A DNA stretch of 64,000 nt from Macrostomum hystrix (lineage: Eukaryota > Platyhelminthes > Macrostomidae). The position numbers and the translations under genes were made by a program. The notes under the pieces were generated by a model, which was not told the DNA's origin, made no database searches, and was given only the letters and a program-made list of their open reading frames with translations. The stretch is from positions 3,161,001 through 3,225,000 of the forward strand of contig CATNEN010000003.1 of the NCBI GenBank assembly GCA_950097015.1. Reading direction: 5' to 3'. Each line of letters starts with the position of its first letter. Within the stretch, counting starts at the first letter, position 1. Below are positions 24,401 through 33,750 of the stretch, piece after piece.

Positions 24401-27400
24401 GGCAACAAGAACATCCTGGTTGGTCTGGCGAACTTCCTTGACAGATCTGTCACTGGCAGCTTCCTGTCCTTCAAAGAGTTGGACGACAACTCCGAGTTTT
24501 CGACTGTCCTTCAGTTTATCCAGACAATCGACAACGAGATCACGCATCCGACGGTTACGAAAAAGCAGGAGGTGTCCGAGGAAGAGGCGTCTCGAATCAT
24601 TGGCCGGATCGCCACGGAGGAGAAGACGGACTTCATGGAGTTCCGGTCGATGCTCAAGACCATTGCCTATGGCGGCCTGTCTCAGCGCATCCTGGAGCAC
24701 AAGGTGGTGGACAAACTGGCTGTTGCCGTCTGCAAGCAGGTCCTCTTTCGAGAGGACGCCGAGATGTTGCGCCTCATCGTGTACAACACCGGCCTCTGGC
24801 CTGCCATCAGGTCCTCACTGGAGGAGGACATATTCGTTCTGTACGAGACCTGCCAGGAGATTGGCTCAACCGGCATGGTCGGCCTGATCAAACACGAGAC
24901 CTTCGACTCTGACGAGGAGATAAATATAGACGACTTTTGTCGCTTCATAGCCCAGGTGTCCAACCTGCCGACGCTGGACGTCAGCCGTGAGAAGCAACGC
25001 GACGAGTTTCTCAAGGATCCGCTGCAGTCGCTGACTCTCTGGTCCATCCTAACCGGCCGATTTGAGCTCACCGAGGACCTGCTCAAAACCGAGCAGTTCG
25101 ACATCATCCCGATGGGTCTGATGTGCGCCGGAATTCTGCGCAACATCCGTTTCCGACCCGAGATTCCATCGCCAACTAAGAAGATCATGGAAAATGTCGC
25201 TGAAAAGTGCGAGAGCGTCGCTGTGAAACTTCTGCGCAGCATCACGGAGTACGACACCTCAGACAACAAGGTGGTCAGCATCCAGTACATGCGCTGCCCG
25301 CTGCATCCGTATAGCGACAAGTCAGCGATCGATCTAGCCGCATCTGGTCAGTCAGAGTCTTTCATCACAATGCCCAGTGTGCAGAGCGCTCTCGACATGG
25401 AGTGGTACGACCGGCTCTACAAACTGCCCTGGCTACTGCGCCAGTTCCTCGTCCTAATGGCCGTCATTCCCTACAATCCCATCGTGGGTTTAATCCTTAT
25501 TCGATTGGAGAAGAAGCGCGCGGAAGAGAGGCGATCTAAGGCCCTCGATGAAGACAATGACGAAGATAAAGAGGTGCGTCTTACTCCATGTTTTCCAGGA
25601 TTTTCTAGAAGTTTGTTATAATTAAATATTTAATAACAGCCAACCAATTACAGGTCAGCGGCGTCACAATGGGTTCCGAGGCTCGCAAGCGCAGCACCAA
25701 GGACAAGCCCGAGGAGGACCGCACGGGAGCCGGCGAGAGGCGCAAGAAAATGAGACGCAACCTCACAATGCAGCAGTCGGACGACGTTGCACTAGAAGAC
25801 AAGCCGTCGCAATCGAAGGACCAACCGCAGCAGGCGGACATGGAGATGCTCCGATTGGACTCAAGATCGTCCCTACTGTCGGGCGATCGCAGGCCGCGCG
25901 GCAAGCCGGGCCGCTCGGACGAGGAGCCGTCAAAACGCGAGAACATCTTTGCGCAGTCGTTCCACGCGATGAACAAGCTCTACAACACGCCGTGCGTGAA
26001 ATTTCGCTTCCACGTCATGTCGCACATCATCTTTGTGCTCATCTTCTCTATCGTGATGGTGGCCCAGTTTCATTACAAACCGACGCCGTTAGAAATTATT
26101 GTCTACCTGTTTTTATGCGGATTTCTGTTGGAGGAGTTGCGTGAAGCCAACATGGGCTTGAACTCGGGCACAATGTCTTCCTACCTATCGGACGGATGGA
26201 ACATCATCGACAATACCGCCATTCTGCTGGGCATTGTAGGCTTTATCTTACGTCTGTTTCGCATCAACACAACGATGACTACAACGGACCTGTACACCTT
26301 CACCGATAGCTTCTGGTGGTGCGCGCATCTCACGCTGGCTCTCAGCTGTCTGCTATTCTGGATTCGCCTGCTGTACATCAGCACAGTGCTTGAGAGTCTG
26401 GGACCAAAGCTGAAAATGATCTACATCATGATCATTCGAGACTTCCTGCCGTTCCTCATCATCCTGTCCATTGTGATGTTCGGCTTTGGCATCGCTATGC
26501 ACGGACTGCTCTTCCCCAACGGATACGCCATGGACAACAAGACACCTCTGAGCGGTGCCGAGATCTTCCAGCGAATGTTCAAGATCACCTTCTACGCAAT
26601 GGTTGGCGACTACTCGCTGGACTTGATCCAGGGCACCGACTGCAACAATGAGACCACTAGCAAGCCGTGTCCCCACCCGCTGGGCAAGATTGTCGTGCTC
26701 AATATGATCATGGTGGTCTACATCGTCATCACCAGTGTCCTGCTGCTCAACCTGATCATCTCCCTGTTCAGCAAGACGGTGGAAGAGGTCGACAACAAAT
26801 CCTTCGCCCTGTGGCAGTTCGAGCGCTACAATCTGGTGCACGAATTTCACATCCGGTTCCCGCTGCCGCCGCCGTTGAACATCCTTGGCAGCGTCTTCAA
26901 GCGCATCAGCAGCATCTTTACGCGCTTCAAGGCCAGAGGCCGGCAGGGCCGGGAGAAGCTGGCCCGCGGCTTCGAGAAGGCGTCGGTGTTTCACTTCCTG
27001 CTCTATCAGGCCTTCAGCCTGCGAAAGCGTCGCAAATATCTTCAGGGCGACGTCGAGATTGAAGACATCGACAAGATCATCGGCGAGATCAACACCAACG
27101 TGAAGATTATGAACGCAGAAATCGTTAATCTAACAAAGAAGGTCACGGAGCAGAGGGAGGAAGAGGAAGACGAGGATTGAATGAGTTTTACAGGATGAGA
27201 AACTTTGGTTTATTTATTCCATTTATTGATCCTTTTACTGTACAATTTATTAATTGGTTGATAAAAAATATTTTTGTTAGAGGGCCGAGGGCACTGACAC
27301 ATTCCTGGGTGACTGTAGACCCGCAGCCAGCGAGAGGCAGTTCTGCTCATTGAATTCTAATGACTCTAGAACACTCACTCACACAGGTTTTGTACATCTG

Positions 27401-30400
27401 CCCTGACTTTCTCATCGTCAGTCAAGTGTACACTCTCACTTTGCCTTGGGAGCTAGTAGCGCGACAGGCCCCAGCATACAAAGCCATCTCTCTGCGGCTG
27501 CCTCGCTTTCGATTACCCGCACCAAAATTAAATTATAAACAGGTAAAATACTTTTGATTTAAGCATATTGCTCTTAGGCCATCGTCCTATTTCGTACAAT
27601 AACTTTATTCATCCTTGACATAAGTGTCATTTAAAAATGTCACGTTTTTTTTAGATTTTTCAAACTGCTTTCAGGTTTAACTACTTCTAGTAACAATTAT
27701 AACAAGTATTTTTCTGTATGTTAGGCACTTATACTAAGCTACCACCAATTTTTGTTGAGTAATTAAACAAAGATGTTTTAGATTTCATTCTCAACTTTGT
27801 ATTATTTGCTTGCGAACTGAAAAACTAGAAATAAATCGAAAATTTAATCTTTCTATGCGAAAATTTCCTCTCATTCATTCAAGAAATGTGTGTACCTCTG
27901 TACAAGTACCAGCCATTTTAATTTTGAAGGATTTAAATCTACATTTTATCGTCAGATAGTTATCTAGCCAATCCCTATTGGATGAAAACTGATAAAAATG
28001 TTATGTCACTGTGAAACAGAACGACTCACCTGAAAGTCCAACAGGCTAATCTGTGACTGCGGATTCTTGGAAACTGCTGTTAGGATCGCATAGCAACCGG
28101 ATGTTTGCATTGGGTTGCGGCCCATCTGGAAAGTATACAGGATTTCAATAACTCCACTTGAGTATCTGGCACTCTATTTCAGTATCTGTCACTCTATTTC
28201 AGTATCTGTCACTCTATTTCAGTATCTGTCACTCTATTTGAGTATCTGTCACTCTAATTGAGTATCTGTCACTTCAGTTCAGTATCTGTCACTCTATTTC
28301 AGTATCTGTAACTCTATTTCAAGTATCTGTCACTCTATTTCAGTATCTGTCACTCTAATTAAGTATCTGTAACTCTATTTCAAGTATCTGTCACTCTATT
28401 TCAGTATCTGTCACTCTAATTAAGTATCTGTCACTCTAGTTGAGTATCTGTCACTCTATATCAGTATCTGTCACTCTAGTTGAGTATCTGTCACTCTATA
28501 TCAGTATCTGTCACTCTAGTTGAGTATCTGTCACTCTATATCAGTATCTGTCACTCTAGTTGAGTATCTGTCACTCTATATCAGTATCTGTCACTCTAGT
28601 TGAGTATCTGTCACTCTATATCAGTATCTGTCACTCTAGTTGAGTATCTGTCACTCTATATCAGTATCTGTCACTCTAGTTGAGTATCTGTCACTCTATA
28701 TCAGTATCTGTCACTCTAGTTGAGTATCTGTCACTCTATATCAGTATCTGTCACTCTAGTTGAGTATCTGTCACTCTATATCAGTATCTGTCACTCAAGT
28801 TGAGCATCTGTCACTCTAGTTGAGTATCTGTCACTCTATATCAGTATCTGTCACTCTAGTTGAGTATCTGTCACTCTATATCAGTATCTGTCACTCAAGT
28901 TGAGCATCTGTCACTCTAGTTGAGTATCTGTCACTCTATATCAGTATCTGTCACTCTAGTTGAGTATCTGTCACTCTATATCAGTATCTGTCACTCTAGT
29001 TGAGTATCTGTCACTCTATATCAGTATCTGTCACTCAAGTTGAGCATCTGTCACTCTAATTAAGTATATGTCACTATAATTGAGTATCTGTCACTCTATA
29101 TCAGTATCTGTCACTCCAGTTGGGTATCTGTCACTCTAGAATAAAGTTATACGTTTTTATGAGATTTTAGAATATTTAACTCCAATTAGCTTAATCTGTC
29201 AAACATTCCCAGGTCACTCACCCTCAGAATTTTCAGCGTGCTATTCAAAGTGAGTCCTTTGCCAAACAGAACGGCACCCTCTGTGGTAATGCGATTGTTT
29301 CTGCAAACAGGTTATTTGAATAAGTGAAATTATTTTTTTTCTTTTCTGTTTAGATACGATGCATCAACACACAAGACCATCAGAAGAATGGCCCAAAGAA
29401 TCCCAGAGAATCTCCCATAGAATCCCAAAAAATATCCCAGAGAATCTCATAGAATCTCCCATTGAATCTCCCACATAATCCATAGAATCTCCCATTAGAA
29501 TCTCCCAGAGAATCTCCCATAGAATCTCACATAGAATCCCATAGAATATCCCACAGAATCTCCCATAGAATATCTCATTGAATATCCCGAGAATCTCCGA
29601 TTAAATCTACCATAGAATCTCACATAGAATCTCCAATAGAATATCCCATAAAATCCCATTAAATATCCCTGAGAATCTCCGATTGAATCTCCCATAGAAT
29701 CTCACATAGAATCCCATAGAATATCGCAGAGAATCTCCTACAGAATCTCCTATAGAATCCGATAGAATATCCCAGATAATTTACCATAGAATATCGCATA
29801 TAATCCCACAGAAAATCCCATAGAATCTCCCATAGAATTCCATAGAATCCCATAGAATATCTCAGAGAGTCTCCCATAGAATCTCTTACTTCGTAGAATC
29901 TCTCATAGAATCCCTATGTCATACTAATCCTATTAACCAGAACAGCATTTCCTTCCTTTTAGACAAATTTCTAAAAGGTCGCAATCATTCTCAGATAAGT
30001 CCATTACACTAGGTAAAGAACAAGCTAAATTTACTCACGAAATATTCAGCTCTTCTAGGCAGGCGTTGACTTTTATGGCCTTGCTCAACTCCTGCATGCC
30101 ATAGGTTGGCCCAAATCCGTTGAAACTCAAATCCAGCAGCTTCAGACCGCTGTTGGCCTTGAATAGAAGTGGATTGAAATTATTCTAAAGGCTCATACAT
30201 CATGTTTTTAGATTATCTGGTGATGATTTCTATGGGATCTTATGAAAGATTTGGGATTTGGGATTCTCAGGGCAGGGGCATATATCTGTGGAGATTTCCT
30301 GAAAGATTCCTTGTAAGATTCTCGGGGAGATTTCCTGGAAGATTCCCGGGGGGAGTTCCTGGGGGATTCTCGGAGCGATTTCCTGGGAGATTCGCAGGGA

Positions 30401-33400
30401 GATTTCCATGGAGATTCCTTGTTAGATTTCACGGAAGATTTTCTTGGAGATTCCTGGTAAGACTCTCTGGGAGTTTTCGAACGGATACTTTTGGGGCATT
30501 TTCTGGGACTCTCCGAGGGGATTCTCTGAGGGGATTCTCCGATGAGATTCTCTGAGGGTATTTCTTAAGGTGATTCGCTGAGCGGATTCTCGGAGGGGAT
30601 TCTCTGAGGGGATTCTCAGAGGGCATTCTCCGAGGGGACTCTACGATGGGATTCTCTGAGGGGACTCTCCGATGGGATTCTCTGAGGGGACTCTCCGATG
30701 GGATTCTCTGAGGGGATTCTCTCTCCGATGAGATTCTCAGGGGTTATTTCTTAAGGTGATTCGCTGAGCGGATTCTCGGAGGGGATTCTCTGTGGAGATT
30801 TATCGAGCGGTATTCTGAGGGCCTTCTCAGAGGGAATTCCTTGAAGGGATTCTCCGATGGATTTTCTAGAAGAAAAGTCTAAAAGAATGATGATTATATT
30901 AACTCACCGCCAGGCCCTCAGCAATGCCCTTGGCTCCTTTGGCCCGAATGTGATTCCAGCTCAGGTTGAGTTCCAGCAGGCTGCTGTTCTCAACCAGCGC
31001 TTTGCCGATTGTGAAGCCACCAAGCTCGGCGAAATTATTCTGCGACAGATCCAGACGATGAAGAGTGGCCGTGTTCTGCAATTGATGCAAAACCATATTG
31101 GCTATTAGACAATTCGCTCTCTGAGCGATTTAAATCAAAAGGATTTCGATTGGTGGATAATGTCTGGCTTGATTCTATTTTTAGAAATAAATTTTTGGGC
31201 AACCTTGTGTATTATACATCCACAACCCCAGCCGGTCTTTGACAATCAAATTTCCAATTCCAATCCTACTATTAGACATTTTAGTCATTCTTAATTGTCG
31301 TAGGATTACTCCATTGCTCTTAGCAAATCAGAATCGACAGTAGCCAATGAGAATCGGCTGTAACCAATGAGAATAAGAATCCACAGAATCGACTCTAGAC
31401 AATCAGAATCGGCTCTAGACAATCAGAATCGGCTCTAGCCAGTCAGAATCGGCTCTAGCCAGTCAGAATCGACTCTAGACAATCAGAATCGACTCTAGAC
31501 AATCAGAATCGGCTCTAGACAATCAGAATCGACTCTAGACAATCAGAGTCGACTCTAGACAATCAGAATCGGCTCTAGCCAGTCAGAATCGACTCTAGAC
31601 AATCAGATTCGACTCTAGACAATCAGAATCGGCTCTAGCCAGTCAGAATCGACTCTAGACAATCAGAATCGGCTCTAGCCAGTCAGAATCGACTCTAGCC
31701 AGTCAGAATCGACTCTAGACAATCAGAATCGACTCTAGCCAATGAGAATCGACTCTAGACAATCAGAATCGACTCTAGACAATCAGAATCGACTCTAGCC
31801 AATGAGAATCGGCTCTAGCCAGTCAGAATCGACTCTAGACAATCAGAATCGACTCTAGACAATCAGAATCGGCTCTAGCCAGTCAGAATCGACTCTAGAC
31901 AATCAGAATCGGCTCTAGCCAGTCAGAATCGACTCTAGCCAGTCAGAATCGACTCTAGACAATCAGAATCGACTCTAGCCAATGAGAATCGACTCTAGAC
32001 AATCAGAATCGACTCTAGACAATCAGAATCGACTCTAGACAATTAGAATCGAATCTAGCTAATCATAATCGGCTTTAACTAATCAAAAGCTCAAGCCAAT
32101 CAAAATCTGCTTTAGCCAATCAGAACAGGTCTTAGCCAATCAAACTATAAGTATCTAGATAAAGGTTCCTCGCAATCCGTACCACGATCAGATCGGCAAA
32201 GAATTGGCTGCATCGATCGTCGAATTCATTGCCCCTCAGGCAGACGCTGGTAATTTGCGTGTTGGCGGTCAGGACCTCGCACAGCGGCTTGGCCACATCC
32301 ATTCCCAGCTTATTATCGGACAGGTCAATCTCGGTGATGAAGCAGTTCTCGCGCAGCATAGCAGCAACCTGCAGAGCTCCGGCAGTGCCAAGCCAGTTAT
32401 CGCCGAGGTCGAGCCTGGTGACGGTGGAATTCGAGGCCAAGGAGGCGCATAGGGGCTTGATGCCACCAGCGCCGAGGCCGTGATGCCGCATGTCGATCTC
32501 GGCGTCGCCGATGTGACGCAGGTAGTAACTGGCAGGTACAACACTGGCTGCTTTGCACAGCTCAATGTACAGGGTTCGACCCGAATGATCGTAGGCCGCG
32601 TGCTCGGCTGCATGGTGAATTGGCGGTGAATTTCTGTTATTTGGCATCAGCAATAAATCTGCTATCGAATCCTGATTGGCTGATTTCAAGGTCACGACGT
32701 ACTTGATGTAATACTGGGTTCCCCACAAATTGTTACTATAAATAGCAACAACACTCGGATCACACTCCAACCGTTTTTAGCCAATCAAATTTCATACAAC
32801 GATTATGGTATAAAGTTATGAAGTTTTTAAAATTAATACTTTTTTTAAAGCAGTTGTTTTTATTTGTCTTTTGGATTAAATTATAACGTTTACGTGTCCT
32901 ATTTTTAGCAAAAATCAAGTATCCTCTGTTATACAATTTAACATTATTTGAAAATAATCACGAAAAGAATGGAAAAAGTACATCTTGAAAAAAATTGTGC
33001 ACTAATCATTTTTTGTGCGCAGAAAGGAAATTTAGTGTGCATTGTGCATTTTACTCGTATTATAATGATGATTTTGTGTCAACAGGATTGTTAATGACTT
33101 ATTAATCAGTTAATGTGTCTCTTTTTTAAAGTACGAATAATCAATCAAGATTCGCAATAAAATACTTCAAGAAGTACATTTAGCAAAACTCTTAGAACAT
33201 CAATAAATTGAAAAAAAACTGATGCAAAAACAGTACAGCTGCCGCTTGTCGATAATTACTTACCGGTAACTCGAACTTTAGCTAGAAAATATTGAAAACA
33301 AAATATTCAATTGCTGCGATTAACTACGACGTAAAAACTGATATTTAGATATTTATGAGTTTACATGTAACTATATATATAGAGCTCAATGGTTTTAAAC

Positions 33401-33750
33401 TAAACGGATTTTCAGAACAATTTAGGCGGGTTATTTAAACTAAAACTTAACCTACTAATTTAAGCATTGTGTTATTTGTAAGTTGCAAAGCATTGCGCTT
33501 AGATCAACAGTGACTCACTTTTCTCCTCCAGATCCGTGTCATACCCGTTGTCGTCTGCGATGTCGTCGAAGCCGAATTCCTGATCTTCCTCCGGCGAGAG
33601 TACAGCGACTGCTGCACCGGCTTTCTTCGAATGTTGATGCTTGCGGTGATGATGAAGGCGGGATTCCGCTTGATCCTCACGCAGATCCTTGTGCTCATCT
33701 TCTTCTGCCACCGCTGCTTCCAGATTCTCCTCGGGGATGCTGCTAGCCAT
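15425..33750 (-). CDS. LRRC74: LRRC74-like leucine-rich repeat protein with C-terminal EF-hands, 9 exons
   Basis: Minus-strand exons: 33750..33519, 32607..32183, 31075..30908, 30157..30039, 29300..29222, 28125..28030, 22352..22113, 19955..19870 and 15500..15425. All phases match; the total is 1521 nt, 506 residues. An acidic N-terminal linker ends in GYDTDLEEK. VVPASYYLRHI, MRHHGLGAGG and about nine RNase-inhibitor-type 28-residue LRRs follow (for example STVTRLDLGDNWLG). After LLDFQDIMIND comes a C-terminal half with EF-hand loops DKDRSMSVTREE (fifth and ninth positions atypical) and DKDGDGEINYSE (canonical). The spacing across the exon 2/3 and 3/4 junctions is exactly 28 residues, which fixes those acceptors. 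Exon 1 starts at a good AACATGG. Exon 2's start (CAG before 32607) was chosen by phase and is the least certain junction. Family function is unknown; calcium binding is inferred. Intron 6 holds the whole TRP channel gene on the other strand. Confidence 0.88.
15640..15855 (+). mobile_element. SINE family 2 copy
   Basis: It has the tRNA-like B box GGGGGTTCGATTCTCGACTC and the body blocks CACCCAGCTG and CCATGGACTGAACAGCTG shared with 22430-22735. The A-box half is damaged. It lies in the last intron of the LRRC74-like gene. A further poor fragment follows at about 16990-17095. Confidence 0.8.
16432..16990. repeat. 22-bp minisatellite, about 25 copies
   Basis: The unit contains GTCTAACAGAAGTGGGATTT plus GT. 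Variants GAGATTT and GGTATTT recur in a fixed order, giving a higher-order pattern. It lies in intron 8 of the LRRC74-like gene. Confidence 0.97.
17868..18165. repeat. 21-bp minisatellite, about 14 copies
   Basis: The unit is GTGAGGTGGCTGTCAGATGA plus A, with variants GTTAGATGGA. Because 21 is a multiple of three, both strands stay open across it; neither frame looks like a gene. Confidence 0.97.
18676..18833. repeat. 21-bp minisatellite, about 7 copies, related to 17868-18165
   Basis: The unit GTGAGGTGGCTGTTCGATGG plus A is the same family and orientation as the array 510 bp to the left, with TTCG replacing TCAG. Confidence 0.95.
20105..20995. repeat. About 24-bp minisatellite, about 36 copies
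   Basis: The unit is GTCTAACAGGTTTCTATACC plus CCTT, with CTCCCCAT variants that interleave. It lies in intron 7 of the LRRC74-like gene and shares the GTCTAACAGG core with arrays at 45539 and 49321. Confidence 0.97.
21533..21955. repeat. 41-bp minisatellite, about 10 copies
   Basis: The unit contains CCATAGACACACACCTCACT followed by CCCTGTGCAATTATT. Outer copies are diverged. It lies in intron 7 of the LRRC74-like gene, 160 bp from exon 7. Confidence 0.95.
22430..22735 (+). mobile_element. SINE family 2, near full-length
   Basis: A tRNA-like head has an A box (TAGCCTAGTGGTTAGG) and a B box (GGTTCGATTCC). A body with TTTAGCAGGACACTTAACTC and CACCCAGCTGCTAAATGG follows, then an AT-rich tail of TTATAA repeats. 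The central AGGACACTTAACTC block recalls conserved central domains of other metazoan SINEs; that comparison is from memory. It sits in intron 6 of the LRRC74-like gene, 80 bp upstream of exon 7. Confidence 0.88.
23714..27180 (+). CDS. TRP cation channel, ankyrin N-terminus with melastatin-type channel domain, 2 exons
   Basis: Exons 23714..25573 and 25654..27180 are joined by an 80-bp phase-0 intron (GTGCGT...ACAG), giving 1128 residues. The ATG at 23714 has a strong context (ACGATGG); the frame opens earlier only with TTG. Residues about 50-230 hold ankyrin-like repeats (LHRACVTGKPELVTQLIRIG, ALHIAAANQSLALIKLLLAY). Residues about 240-620 include a TRPM-like stretch ending LDMEWYDRLYKLPW. The channel starts at YNTPCVKFRFHVMSHI (S1, about 740). 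The pore is near FYAMVGDYS (about 935), with S6 at 966-992. It is followed by SKTVEEVDNKSFALWQFERY and PPPLNI, a TRPM-type TRP box, then a coiled coil to the C-terminus. No MHR or NUDIX domain is evident. It could belong to the CED-11/soromelastatin (TRPS) side of the TRPM group. The gene lies wholly inside an opposite-strand intron. Confidence 0.9.
27290..27540 (-). mobile_element. SINE family 1, diverged copy
   Basis: On the minus strand it matches the 48873 copy across CTCTGCGGCTGC, TTGCCTTGG and GACCCGCAGCCAGCGAG blocks (as read on plus). The tRNA-like head is decayed. It lies about 110 bp downstream of the TRP stop codon. Confidence 0.75.
28155..29142. repeat. 20-bp minisatellite, about 49 copies, 40-bp dimers
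   Basis: The basic unit is GTATCTGTCACTCTATTTCA. From about 28435 to 29040 two variants (CTATATCA and CTAGTTGA endings) alternate strictly. A CAAGTTGAGCATC variant is inserted near 28795, 28895 and 29035. It fills most of intron 5 of the LRRC74-like gene. Confidence 0.97.
29385..29930. repeat. Irregular GAATCTCCCATA repeat
   Basis: A short AGAATCTCCCAT-type unit (about 11-14 bp) is repeated irregularly with larger internal duplications. It fills intron 4 of the LRRC74-like gene. Confidence 0.9.
30230..30850. repeat. Irregular GATTCTC/GAGGGGATTCTC repeat
   Basis: It is built on GATTCCTGG and GGGGATTCTCTGAG units, with a larger repeat at about 30553-30605 and 30730-30785. It fills intron 3 of the LRRC74-like gene. 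Confidence 0.9.
31350..32130. repeat. 20-bp minisatellite, about 38 copies, with 240-bp higher-order unit
   Basis: The unit is CAGAATCGACTCTAGACAAT with GGCTCTAGCCAGT variants. The block 31621-31790 recurs almost identically at 31861-32030, so twelve units form a higher-order repeat. It lies in intron 2 of the LRRC74-like gene. Confidence 0.97.

Noticed and set aside
23794-26994. Several minus-strand frames opposite the TRP exons (up to 213 residues)
   Set aside because: They mirror the GC-rich plus-strand exons; no splice or domain support.
31076-31108. LRRC74-like exon 3 extending to include NMVLHQLQ
   Set aside because: It would break the reading phase and make the LRR nine residues too long; the CAG at 31077-31076 gives exactly 28 residues.
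32608-32770. LRRC74-like exon 2 beginning further upstream (open frame to 32770)
   Set aside because: The available acceptors either mismatch the phase of exon 1 or lack a pyrimidine tract. Kept as the least certain junction.
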